Source: Brachybacterium huguangmaarense (lineage in GTDB: Bacteria; Actinomycetota; Actinomycetes; Actinomycetales; Dermabacteraceae). From it: a stretch of DNA of 64,000 bases. Position numbers and translations under genes: made by a program. Numbering within the stretch: the first letter of the stretch is position 1; every line of letters begins with the position of its first letter. The notes below the pieces were generated by a model, which did no database searches, was not told the origin of the DNA, and saw only the letters and a program-made list of their open reading frames with translations. Below are positions 56,671-64,000 of the stretch, one piece after another. The DNA is taken from positions 2,914,001-2,978,000 of the forward strand of contig NZ_CP107020.1 of assembly GCF_025725725.1 (NCBI RefSeq), given 5' to 3'.

Positions 56671-57888
56671 ATGGTGCAGCAGCGTTCGTCCCCCGCCCAC
56701 GAGCAGCCACGCGTGCGGCGCGACCGGAGCGCGACGGTGGTCGTGATCGGCTCCGGTCAGGCCGGGCTGTCGGCAGGGCACCATCTGGCGCGCCGCGGCT
56801 TCACGAGCGCGCTGGACGACCCCGCCGGCGCCCGCACCTTTGTCATGCTCGACGCGAACACCGCACCGGGCGGGGCATGGCAGCACCGCTGGGAGTCGCT
56901 GCACATGGCGACCGTGAACGGCATCTTCGACCTGCCGGGCTTCCCGAAGCCGCCGATCGACGACGACGAGCCCAGCCGCACGGCCGTCCCGCGGTACTTC
57001 GCCGCCTTCGAGCAGCGGAGGCAGCTGCCGATCCTCCGCCCGGTCACCGTCACCGCGGTGCGTCGCGCCGATGAGAGGCCCGAGGGCGAGCTGATCGTCG
57101 ACACCGACGCGGGCACCTGGCGCACCCGCGCGATCGTCAACGCCACCGGCACCTGGACAAGTCCTCTCCTACCTCGCCATCCCGGCCAGGAGACGTTCGC
57201 CGGACGGCAGCTGCACACCCACGACTACGTCTCCCCCGACGAGTTCACCGGCATGCGGGTCGCGATCGTCGGCGGCGGGATCTCCGCGATCCAGCTCCTC
57301 GAGGAGATCTCCCGCACCGCGACGACGTTCTGGTACACCCGCCGCGAACCGGTCTTCCGCAAGGGCGGTTTCGATCCCGAGGTCGAGGGGCGCGAGATCA
57401 TCGCCCAGGTCACCGCCGCCGCCGAGGCGGGCGAGCCGACCGGCAGCATCGTCTCCCACACGGGGCTGGCCTGGGCGCCCTACGCCGTGGCGGCGCGGGA
57501 CCGCGGGGTCCTCGTGCGCCGCCCGATGTTCACCGGCATCGAACCATCAGGCGTCCGTGAGGCGGACGAGTCGTTCACACCGGTGGACGTCATCCTCTGG
57601 GCCACCGGTTTCCGGCCCGCGCTGGCGCATCTGGACCCGCTGAACCTGCGCAACGAGCGCGGCGGCATCGCCGTCCGCGGCACCCAGGTGGCAGCCGAGC
57701 CGCGTGTGCATCTGATCGGCTTCGGCCCCTCCCAGTCCACCGTCGGCGCGAATCGTGCCGGACGGGACGCGGCCCGCACCCTCGCCTCCTCTCTCGACGC
57801 CGCCGCTCGGGCGGGCGCTCCCGCTGCGGTCAGGGATCGTGTGCCCGCGGCGCCCGCCCCCGAGAAACCTCAGGAGATGCAGTTCTGA
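56671..57888 (+). CDS. FAD/NAD(P)-dependent monooxygenase-like oxidoreductase
   Basis: 405 residues. FAD fingerprint VVVIGSGQAGLSAGHHLARR near residue 24 and an NADPH fingerprint VAIVGGGISAIQLLEEIS near 200. PGGAWQHRWESLHMAT and VILWATGFRPALAHLDP are typical of YUC/FMO and CzcO-like proteins. Substrate unknown. ATG 56671 chosen for its AGGAGG site over a GTG at 56641. The IMPase-like gene lies 72 nt downstream. Confidence 0.88.
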   Translation: MVQQRSSPAHEQPRVRRDRSATVVVIGSGQAGLSAGHHLARRGFTSALDDPAGARTFVMLDANTAPGGAWQHRWESLHMATVNGIFDLPGFPKPPIDDDEPSRTAVPRYFAAFEQRRQLPILRPVTVTAVRRADERPEGELIVDTDAGTWRTRAIVNATGTWTSPLLPRHPGQETFAGRQLHTHDYVSPDEFTGMRVAIVGGGISAIQLLEEISRTATTFWYTRREPVFRKGGFDPEVEGREIIAQVTAAAEAGEPTGSIVSHTGLAWAPYAVAARDRGVLVRRPMFTGIEPSGVREADESFTPVDVILWATGFRPALAHLDPLNLRNERGGIAVRGTQVAAEPRVHLIGFGPSQSTVGANRAGRDAARTLASSLDAAARAGAPAAVRDRVPAAPAPEKPQEMQF

Positions 57889-57960
57889 TTGCATGACGGT
57901 AAATCTTCGGCTGACAAGGTTTCATTGGTGTGCCCGTCAGGCGCATGACACTCTTCGTGC

Positions 57961-58743
57961 ATGACGTCCGACACCGATCTCCTGCGCATCCTCTCCGATT
58001 CTCTCCGTCGAGCAGCGCCTCGTGTCAGCCGCCCCGACCACCGTTTCACCACCGAGGACGAGCTCTTCGCCTCCCTCGCTGCGAACGACGGTGCGGTGAC
58101 GGACAGCCTGCGCCCGGCGCTGCTCAAGGCCCTGCCGGGCTCGCAGTGGACGAGCGAGGAGCACGACGAGGGCCCCATGCCGGCAGGCGACTGGTGGGTC
58201 GTGGATCCCGTGGGTGGGAACCTCAATGCCCTGCAGGGCATGCCCGACTGGAACATCGGCGTCAGCCTCGTCCGCGACGGGCGGGCCGTGCTCGCCGCCC
58301 TGTTCGCGCCGGCCGTCGAGGAGATGTTCACCGCCATCGCCGGAGCAGGCGCGTGGCTGAACGGCACCGCGCTGGCCGTGTCCGCGAAGACCGACCTGCG
58401 GCTCGCTCTGACCGGCACCGGGCAGGCCCGGCCCCTCAGCGACCCCGCCGACCTCGACCTGCGCAGCCGTGCGATCGGCGCGATGATGACGCAGGCGCTC
58501 GCGGTACGGCAGTCCATTCCCGTCGGACAGCATCTGACCCACGTCGCCGCGGGCCGATCGGACGTGCACAGGCAGTTCGAGAACCTCCGCTCCCACATCG
58601 CGCCGGTCCTCATCGCGCGGGAAGCCGGCGCCACCGTCACCGACCTCGACGGCGCGGACTGGACCATCGAGAGCGAGGGCTACATCGCCGCCGCCCCGGG
58701 CGTCCACGCCGCAGCCCTCGACGTCCTGCGATCCGTGCGATAG
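57961..58743 (+). CDS. inositol-monophosphatase-like protein with altered active site
   Basis: 260 residues with the IMPase fold pattern. The first metal glutamates survive (WTSEEHDEG, 63-71). The core DPxDGT motif reads DPVGGN (82-87), losing the second aspartate and threonine, and the later WDxAAG motif reads SHIAPVL, losing the third metal ligand. The flanks are still conserved (WWVVDPVGGNLNALQGMPDW). Probably inactive as a phosphatase or of changed chemistry. The intact family member is at 59009. No ribosome site is obvious. Confidence 0.82.
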   Translation: MTSDTDLLRILSDSLRRAAPRVSRPDHRFTTEDELFASLAANDGAVTDSLRPALLKALPGSQWTSEEHDEGPMPAGDWWVVDPVGGNLNALQGMPDWNIGVSLVRDGRAVLAALFAPAVEEMFTAIAGAGAWLNGTALAVSAKTDLRLALTGTGQARPLSDPADLDLRSRAIGAMMTQALAVRQSIPVGQHLTHVAAGRSDVHRQFENLRSHIAPVLIAREAGATVTDLDGADWTIESEGYIAAAPGVHAAALDVLRSVR

Positions 58744-58785
58744 GCGGCGCCCCGTCGACGCCGCCCCGTCCGGGCCGCCTCATGC

Positions 58786-58821
58786 AGAAGGACCCGCCGG
58801 GTACACCCGGCGGGTCCTTCT
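58786..58821. terminator. terminator after the IMPase-like gene
   Basis: 17-bp arms around AC, centred at 58803; it lies 30 nt from the tRNA-Ala 3' end and may serve both strands. Confidence 0.75.
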
Positions 58822-58850
58822 CACGAGTCACTGTCTCACGGTTTCTCGAG

Positions 58851-58923
58851 TGGAGCTTAGGGGAATCGAACCCCTGACCTTTTCATTGCGAACGAAACGC
58901 TCTACCAACTGAGCTAAAGCCCC
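58851..58923 (-). tRNA. tRNA-Ala (anticodon CGC)
   Basis: On the minus strand, acceptor GGGGCTT pairs with AAGCTCC (one G-U) followed by discriminator A. The D arm reads TAGCTCAGTTGGTAGAGC. Anticodon loop TTCGCAA gives CGC on a TTTCG/TGAAA stem, and the T arm contains GGTTCGATTCC. CCA is not encoded. Confidence 0.94.
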
Positions 58924-59008
58924 GTGCCGCGCGCTCGTCGCGGCGACCCCGCCAAGATAGCACCTGATCAGGCCCCGGATCGAACCGGCGGCGTCGCCCT
59001 GACGAAGA

Positions 59009-59890
59009 TCACACCGTGGGCGTCGCCCCCGCCTCGCGACGGGCCTGGAGGCGCTCCTCGATCTCGTCGAGCACCGCGAGGCGCTCGGGTCCGCGGCACG
59101 CGACGTAGGCGGGGTGCTCGTGCGGCGGCAGGTCCGTGCCCGTGGCCCCGGGCCAGGTGCGGATCGAGCCGCCGACGGCGCGCACGAGCACGAAACCGGC
59201 GGCGACGTCCCACGGATTGATGGTCGTGAGCATCGTGGCGTCGGCCCAGCCCGCGGCGACCCAGGCAAGCTCGAGCGCGGCGGTGCCGAGGTTGCGCACG
59301 GCGCCGATGCGTCCGAGCATCTCCTGCTCGGCCTCGACCGCGGAGGCGGCGTCCTCGGCGAGGTCGCGCGTGGTCGGGAAGCCGCTCAGCACGAGCGCGT
59401 CCCGCTCGGCGCGCGTCGCGTGCGGGTGCAGACGCTCGCCGTTGAGGAAGGCGCCGTCGGGCCCCGCGGTGAAGACCTGGCCGAGCACCGGGGCGTCGAT
59501 CACGCCGGCCACGAGCTCGTCTCCGATCGCGGCGCCGATGGACACGCAGAACAGCGGCATGCCGGCGGCGAAGTTCGAGGTGCCGTCGATCGGGTCGACG
59601 AAGAAGGTCACGTCCGAGGCGCCGGCGCGCTCCCCGCCCTCCTCGCCGACGATCCGGGCCCCGGGCACGAGCCGCTCGAGGTTCTCGACGATGATCTCCT
59701 CGCAGCGCTTGTCGTGGATCGTCACGATGTCGTGCGCGGAGGTCTTGTCCTCACGGTCGATCGCGCTGCGGTCGAGGCTGCGGATGTGGTCGGCGGCGGC
59801 TCCGGCGGCGATGCGCGCGGCCTCGAGGAGGACGGCGGGGTCGGCGGCGTCGGAGGAGCGGGGGTCAGTGGTCGTGCTCGTCGTGGCCAT
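59009..59890 (-). CDS. inositol monophosphatase family protein
   Basis: 293 residues. Both motifs are intact: FFVDPIDGTSNFAAGMP and INPWDVAAGFVLVRAVGG, with GEEGGERAG as the first metal site. It should dephosphorylate inositol phosphate or a related sugar phosphate. Its start overlaps the modC end by 26 nt, but TACGCT lies 7 nt upstream of its ATG, so it probably has its own leaderless transcript inside modC. Confidence 0.92.
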   Translation of the reverse strand: MATTSTTTDPRSSDAADPAVLLEAARIAAGAAADHIRSLDRSAIDREDKTSAHDIVTIHDKRCEEIIVENLERLVPGARIVGEEGGERAGASDVTFFVDPIDGTSNFAAGMPLFCVSIGAAIGDELVAGVIDAPVLGQVFTAGPDGAFLNGERLHPHATRAERDALVLSGFPTTRDLAEDAASAVEAEQEMLGRIGAVRNLGTAALELAWVAAGWADATMLTTINPWDVAAGFVLVRAVGGSIRTWPGATGTDLPPHEHPAYVACRGPERLAVLDEIEERLQARREAGATPTV

Positions 59891-60932
59891 GATCGCCAGC
59901 GTAGATCGGTGTGCGGGAGCCGTCGAGCAGCACCGCCATCTCCTCCCCCACCGCGGGCAGCGCCCGGACGGCCGCGCGCTCCGCCTCGATCTGCACGCCC
60001 AGGCCGCCGCCGCGCAGCACCACCATCGAGCCGAGCCGTCCGATGGTCTCGAGCCGCACCCGGGCGACCTCCCCTCCGCCGCGGCGCACGTCAGCCGGAT
60101 CGTCGAGCAGCCGCACCGTCGCGGGGTCCACGAGGGCCATGGCCCGGGCTCCGTCGGCGACGCCGTCGTCGGGCCGCCCGGGGATGCGCAGACCCGTCTC
60201 GGTGACCACTGCGCCGCCCTCGAGGGTGCCCGTCAGCAGCTCCCGGCCCGTCAGGCGCGCCGCGAACCCGGTCGGCGGCCGCGCCAGGATCCGTTCCCGG
60301 GGACCGATCGCGGCGAGCCGTCCGGCCTCGAGCACGGCCACGTCGTCGGCGAGGGCGAGCACGTCCAGCAGATCGTGGGTGACCAGCAGCGCGGTGCGCC
60401 CGGCGAGGGTCTGGGCGAGCAGGGCGCGCAGATGCGCGGTCACCTCGGCGTCGAGCGCCGCGAAAGGCTCGTCGAGCAGGAGCAGGGCGGGGTCCGTCGC
60501 GAGGGCCCGCGCGATCGCGACCCGCTGCGCCTGGCCGCCGGACAGGCTGCGCGGGCGACGATCGGCGAGGGACGCGGCACCGACCCGGCCGAGGATCTGG
60601 TCGGCGAGACGGCGCGAGGCGCCCCGACCGGCACCCTGGGCACGCGGGCCGAACGCGACGTTCTCGCGCACGCTGAGGTGCTCGAAGAGCGCGGCGCGCT
60701 GCTGGAGATACCCGATGCGCCGTCGGTGCGGGGCGAGGCGACCGATCTCGCGCCCGTCGATGCGGACGCTGCCGACCGCCCCGAGGGTCCCTCCGATCGC
60801 CTCCATGAGGGTCGACTTGCCGGCGCCGTTGGGCCCGATGACCGCGGTGATGCGGCCCGGCGCGGGCGCGAGGGCGAGGTGCACGTCCCGGGCGGGCACG
60901 GCGATGTCGAGCTCGAGGGCGGCGGCGCTCAT
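59865..60932 (-). CDS. modC: molybdate ABC transporter ATP-binding protein
   Basis: 355 residues. Walker A VIGPNGAGKSTLMEAIGG, Q-loop IGYLQQRAALF, signature LSGGQAQRVAIARALA, Walker B LLLLDEPFAALDA, then a C-terminal TOBE-like oxyanion domain. It ends with the His-rich tail GDHGHDEHDH. Coupled to modB by a 4-nt overlap. The TOBE domain may sense molybdate. Confidence 0.92.
   Translation of the reverse strand: MSAAALELDIAVPARDVHLALAPAPGRITAVIGPNGAGKSTLMEAIGGTLGAVGSVRIDGREIGRLAPHRRRIGYLQQRAALFEHLSVRENVAFGPRAQGAGRGASRRLADQILGRVGAASLADRRPRSLSGGQAQRVAIARALATDPALLLLDEPFAALDAEVTAHLRALLAQTLAGRTALLVTHDLLDVLALADDVAVLEAGRLAAIGPRERILARPPTGFAARLTGRELLTGTLEGGAVVTETGLRIPGRPDDGVADGARAMALVDPATVRLLDDPADVRRGGGEVARVRLETIGRLGSMVVLRGGGLGVQIEAERAAVRALPAVGEEMAVLLDGSRTPIYAGDHGHDEHDH
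59898..59903 (-). promoter_or_regulatory. internal -10 element for the inositol monophosphatase gene
   Basis: Minus-strand TACGCT, within modC, 7 nt before the ATG at 59890. Confidence 0.45.
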
Positions 60933-61747
60933 CGGGTTCCTGCCCGGGCCGGCGCGGCGCCCGCGCGCGGGCTGCGGCGCGCATAGGCCAGCAGCACAAC
61001 GCCGAGGGCCACGATGATCAGCAGCAGGGAGAGCACGGCGGCGGAGCCGGTGTCGCTCTCGCGGGCGAGGTAGATCTGCAGCGGAAGGGTGCGGGTGGTG
61101 CCCTCGAGGGAGCCGGCGACCGTGAGGGTCGCGCCGAACTCCCCGAGGGAGCGGGCGAACGCGAGGATGGTGCCGGTGAGGATCGCGGGCGCCAGGCGCG
61201 GCAGCGTGATCCGGCGCAGCACCGTGAGGGGCCCGGCGCCCAGGGTCGCGGCGAGCCGCTCCGGCTCGCTCCCGGCGGTCACGAGTGCGCTCTCGAGCGT
61301 GAGCACCGTGAAGGGCAGCGACACGAAGACCTGGGCGAGCACGACCGCGGTGGTCGTGAAGACGATCCGCACGTCGACGGCCTCGAGGAGCGGACCGAAC
61401 AGGCCGCGGCGCCCGACGGTCATGAGCAGGGCGAGCCCGCTCACGACGGGCGGGAGCACGAGCGGCACGAGCACGACGGCCCGCAGCAGGGAGCGGCCGG
61501 GCAGGCGCGTGCGGGTGAGCACGAGCGCGAGGGGCAGCGCGAGCAGCAGGCAGACGAGGGCCGAGATCGTCGAGGTGACGAGGGACAGGCGCAGCGCCGT
61601 GAGCGACGAGGTGGCCGTCAGCAACTCGACGGCCTGGCCCCACGGGACGTTGACGAGGATCGCCGCGAGCGGCAGCACCACCGCGCACGTGGCGATCGCC
61701 GCCATCAGCACGACGAGCGCGGGCAGCGCCGTGCCGTCGCGTCTCAC
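60929..61747 (-). CDS. modB: molybdate ABC transporter permease
   Basis: 272 residues, five to six helices. The permease motif is ERLAATLGAGPLTVLRRITL, and FARSLGEFGATLTVAGS is characteristic of ModB/CysT permeases. Start GTG 61747 overlaps the modA TGA (GTGA), so no gap exists. Confidence 0.92.
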   Translation of the reverse strand: MRRDGTALPALVVLMAAIATCAVVLPLAAILVNVPWGQAVELLTATSSLTALRLSLVTSTISALVCLLLALPLALVLTRTRLPGRSLLRAVVLVPLVLPPVVSGLALLMTVGRRGLFGPLLEAVDVRIVFTTTAVVLAQVFVSLPFTVLTLESALVTAGSEPERLAATLGAGPLTVLRRITLPRLAPAILTGTILAFARSLGEFGATLTVAGSLEGTTRTLPLQIYLARESDTGSAAVLSLLLIIVALGVVLLAYARRSPRAGAAPARAGTR

Positions 61748-62556
61748 GGGGCGCCGAAGCCGGCGTCCTTCAGGGCCGCCTGGCCGGTCGCGGAGAGCAC
61801 GAAGTCGACGTACTCCTTCGCGAGGTCGGCGTTGTCGGAGTCCTTCGCCACGGCGATCGGGTACTCGGTGGCGTGCGCCGCGGCCTCGGGGATCGAGATC
61901 GCCTCGGCCTTGCCGTCGGAGCGCTTGACGTCGGTCGTGTAGACGAGACCGGCGTCGGCCTCGCCCGCCGTCACCTTGCCGAGCACGTCGGTGACCGAGT
62001 TCTCCTCGCTCGCGGGCGTGAGGGTGACGCCGGTGTCGGCGAGGATCTGGTCCGTCACGGAGCCGCACGGCACCTCGGCGGCGCAGCGCACGACCGTGAG
62101 GTCGGGCTTGGCGAGGTCCTGCAGCGTGGCGATGCCCTTGGGGTTGCCGGGCTGGACGGCGATCGTGAGCTCGTTGGTCGCGAACGTCGTCGGGTCGCCC
62201 GCGATGAGCCCCTGCTGCACGGCCGTGTCCATGGTCTTGGTGTCGGCGGTCGCGAGCACGTCGGCGGGGGCGCCCTGGCTGATCTGGGTCACGAGGTCGT
62301 TGGAGCCGCCGTTGGTCATCTGGATCGTGACCCCGGGATGCTCCTTGACGAACTCCGTGTTGATCTCGCCGTACACGTCGGTCAGCGAGGCCGCGGCGAA
62401 GACCGTGAGGGTCCGCTCGGTGGCGCCGCCGCCGTCGCTGCCACGGTCGGAGGCGGACGACGGATCGGAGCTCCCGCCGCCGCTGCACGCGGCGAGGGAG
62501 GCGATGAGGACGAGGGACCCGGAGGCCGCGGCGAGTCGACGCGTCAGTGAACTCAT
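61744..62556 (-). CDS. modA: molybdate-binding lipoprotein
   Basis: 270 residues. Lipobox LAAC with Cys24. The binding fold starts LTVFAAASLTDVYGEINTEF; TNGGSNDLVTQISQGAPADV and AGEADAGLVYTTDVKRS are typical of ModA. The ATG at 62556 is chosen because TAGCCT lies 6 nt upstream; GTG 62562 would precede the predicted transcript start. Mo supply serves nitrate reductase or other molybdoenzymes, none of which are in the window. Confidence 0.94.
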   Translation of the reverse strand: MSSLTRRLAAASGSLVLIASLAACSGGGSSDPSSASDRGSDGGGATERTLTVFAAASLTDVYGEINTEFVKEHPGVTIQMTNGGSNDLVTQISQGAPADVLATADTKTMDTAVQQGLIAGDPTTFATNELTIAVQPGNPKGIATLQDLAKPDLTVVRCAAEVPCGSVTDQILADTGVTLTPASEENSVTDVLGKVTAGEADAGLVYTTDVKRSDGKAEAISIPEAAAHATEYPIAVAKDSDNADLAKEYVDFVLSATGQAALKDAGFGAP

Positions 62557-62562
62557 GCGCAC

Positions 62563-62568
62563 AGGCTA
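62563..62568 (-). promoter_or_regulatory. -10 element of modABC, leaderless type
   Basis: Minus-strand TAGCCT, 6 nt before the modA ATG. No ModE-like palindrome is seen. Confidence 0.5.
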
Positions 62569-62588
62569 ATCGGTGTCTCCGAGGAGCG

Positions 62589-63443
62589 TCACGCCCCGCG
62601 GCGGCGCGCGAGGATCTCGTCGAGACCGAGGTCGACGGCGGGGGCCAGGCCCTCGACCTCCTCGCGGACGGCTTCCTGGTCCTCGAGGTCCTCGCGCTCG
62701 TAGCCCGTCGACGTGCCGAGCACGCTCGCGCGGTGCTCGAGGTGTCGGCTCTGCAGGTCGTCGACGTCGCCCCGCAGGGAGTAGGCGGGACGTGGGACCG
62801 GGCGCGGCGTCCACTCGTGAGGGTCGCGCAGGGTGGCGGGAGCGGGCGCCGTGCCGGCGGCCTCGGCAGCTGTCTCCTCTTCGCGGCAGGGAGCGGCGAG
62901 GCGTTCGGCGGCAGCCGTGCGCGCCGCGGCGAGAGCACGACGGCGAGCGGAGGTCTCGCCGCGCACCCGGTCACGGCGAGCGAGCTCGGCGCGACGGAGC
63001 AGGATCACGAAACCAGCCAGGACCACGAGCGGGATCACCGGCACGTACCAGGCCAGGACGCCAGCCAGAGCGAGCACGAGGGCGACGGCCGTGAGGGCGA
63101 CGAGCGCCACGAGCGCCGTGCGGCGCCCGTGACGGGATCGCGCGGCCGGGTCCTCCTGCTCGATGACGACGCGGGCGGGCTCCTCGAAGCGCGGCCGGGC
63201 GGTCGGATCGGACGGACGCGAGAGCAGGCGATTGTCGGACATGTCGGCGTGCACCTCGGAGGATCGACGGCGGAGGTGGGCGGCCTCGGTGAGGTCACGG
63301 GCCGTCCCGGAGTTGCGGGAGAGGTCGATCGGACGGGTCTGGCCCATCACGTCGCGGCGCTCGGCGATGCGCGGCACCGCATACGCGAGCCACACGAGGA
63401 GCAGAAGCGCGAAGAGCACGGCGCCGAGGTTGATCGTTCCCAC
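62589..63443 (-). CDS. SepX/GlpR-like divisome membrane protein
   Basis: 284 residues. One N-terminal helix (LGAVLFALLLLVWLAYAVPR), a polar region, then a paired hydrophobic segment (ALVALVALTAVALVLALAGV, then PVIPLVVLAGFVILL), and a long charged C-terminal tail. The location next to a RimJ-type acetyltransferase matches the actinobacterial galU-moeA-rimJ-glpR order, where the product is SepX/GlpR, an FtsZ-associated membrane protein. The assignment rests on context and topology more than on motifs. Leaderless GTG. Confidence 0.7.
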   Translation of the reverse strand: MGTINLGAVLFALLLLVWLAYAVPRIAERRDVMGQTRPIDLSRNSGTARDLTEAAHLRRRSSEVHADMSDNRLLSRPSDPTARPRFEEPARVVIEQEDPAARSRHGRRTALVALVALTAVALVLALAGVLAWYVPVIPLVVLAGFVILLRRAELARRDRVRGETSARRRALAAARTAAAERLAAPCREEETAAEAAGTAPAPATLRDPHEWTPRPVPRPAYSLRGDVDDLQSRHLEHRASVLGTSTGYEREDLEDQEAVREEVEGLAPAVDLGLDEILARRRGA

Positions 63444-63449
63444 CCCGCA

Positions 63450-63455
63450 AGCCTA
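63450..63455 (-). promoter_or_regulatory. -10 element of the sepX-like gene
   Basis: Minus-strand TAGGCT, 6 nt before the GTG at 63443. Confidence 0.5.
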
Positions 63456-63513
63456 ATGACACGGCTGTGATTTCCCTGGTCACGACGCGCCCGAGTTCGC
63501 CCGGCGTTCCGTG

Positions 63514-64000
63514 TCACAGCCCGCGGGCATCCCCGCCGGGCGCCTCGGCCTCCCGGATCAGGCGGGCCAGCACGCCGCGTCCGGTCGCGTCGGTCGCGAC
63601 CTCGTCGGCCGTGAGCGCGAAGCCGCGATGGTCGCGCCACGCGCCGTCGACGTGGATGAGGGCACGCCGCAGCCCCTCGTCGCGCAGATGGAGCTTCTCG
63701 GCCACGCGCAGGCTCGCGGTGTTCTCGGGGCGGATGCCGACCTCGATGCGATGCAGCCCGAGGTCGGCGAAGCAGTGGTCGATCAGGAGGGCGACTGCAC
63801 GCGGCACGATGCCCCGCCCGGCGAGACGACGGTCGATCCAGTAGCCGAGGGTCGCGCTCGACTGGGCGCCGTGGAGGATGGGGCCGGCGGTGACCTGGCC
63901 GGCGAGGCGACCGTCGACGACGATCACGAGCGACAGACCCGTGCCGCGCCGGCCGGCCTCGGCGGCCCAGCGCACCATCTGCGCGAACGGCGGGCGCCGT
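63514..64000 (-). CDS. GNAT N-acetyltransferase, RimJ/RimL type (5' end off window)
   Basis: At least 161 residues visible; the frame continues past the window edge as PPFAQMVRWAAEAG, so the start is outside. Features are LVIVVDGRLAGQVTAGPI, LGYWIDRRLAGRGIVPRAVA (acetyl-CoA loop), LHRIEVGIRPENTASLRVAE and ALIHVDGAWRDHRGFAL. RimJ enzymes acetylate ribosomal or other protein N-termini. Confidence 0.9.
   Translation of the reverse strand, partial: RRPPFAQMVRWAAEAGRRGTGLSLVIVVDGRLAGQVTAGPILHGAQSSATLGYWIDRRLAGRGIVPRAVALLIDHCFADLGLHRIEVGIRPENTASLRVAEKLHLRDEGLRRALIHVDGAWRDHRGFALTADEVATDATGRGVLARLIREAEAPGGDARGL

Overview
The window is a high-GC, gene-dense bacterial chromosome segment. It reads as Actinomycetota, probably a Micrococcales member close to Brachybacterium/Dermabacteraceae; this is an inference. 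The support is the GC-rich codon use, a protein O-mannosyltransferase, a short zinc-free L32, a galU/moeA-type rimJ-sepX pair, ROK-controlled sugar uptake without its own ATPase, and many starts that look leaderless. There is no prophage, CRISPR array or insertion sequence. The accessory content lies in regulator/efflux/oxidoreductase islands, and several genes in them are visibly broken.

Layout. 0-6.6 kb: a DoxX-like membrane protein converges on glmU-prs and tRNA-Gln, followed by a TetR regulator, a MarR regulator and an ABC-F ATPase. 6.6-14.2 kb: a regulator-rich island with a 29-bp hairpin, a 32-nt C homopolymer, a thioredoxin-reductase-like enzyme divergent from an XRE-cupin regulator, a TetR gene, a methyltransferase with no clear start, a frameshifted second XRE-cupin gene, padR with a DHA2-type MFS pump, arsR with a histidine-rich protein, and another methyltransferase. 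14.5-17.8 kb: a beta-glucoside-type PTS permease and its LicT/BglG-type antiterminator, with a recognisable RNA antiterminator overlapping an intrinsic terminator in the leader. 17.8-28.2 kb: housekeeping genes (ispE, ksgA, tatD, rpmF, rsmI, pmt, malQ, luxS, a stand-alone LysR effector domain, hemD, a DUF4870 protein). 28.3-39.6 kb: a maltodextrin/alpha-glucoside block with a degenerate GH13 protein, two close GH13 alpha-glucosidases, an oligo-1,6-glucosidase-like GH13, a ROK repressor and an ABC uptake system (binding lipoprotein plus two permeases). 39.6-58.8 kb: accessory genes, including a TetR gene abutting an N-terminally truncated MFS pump, a SHOCT protein, a NarL-type two-component system, CorA, a DUF1697 protein, a MarR-MATE efflux unit with its operator inside its promoter, cutC with an M81 peptidase interrupted by an in-frame TGA, a GH15 enzyme, a CotH-like lipoprotein, an aldo/keto reductase, a TetR gene with twin palindromic operators facing a truncated alpha/beta hydrolase, an FAD monooxygenase-like protein and an inositol-phosphatase-like protein that has lost metal ligands. 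58.8-64 kb: tRNA-Ala(CGC), an intact inositol monophosphatase, modABC, a SepX/GlpR-like protein and the 3' part of a RimJ-type acetyltransferase.

How the genes work together. The ABC importer would bring in malto-oligosaccharides. The GH13 enzymes, GH15 and MalQ would convert them, and the divergent ROK repressor probably gates the system. No MsiK-like ATPase is present, so the importer must borrow one. A recurrent arrangement, TANNNT followed after 6 or 7 nt by ATG or GTG, precedes at least thirteen genes. I used it to choose several starts.
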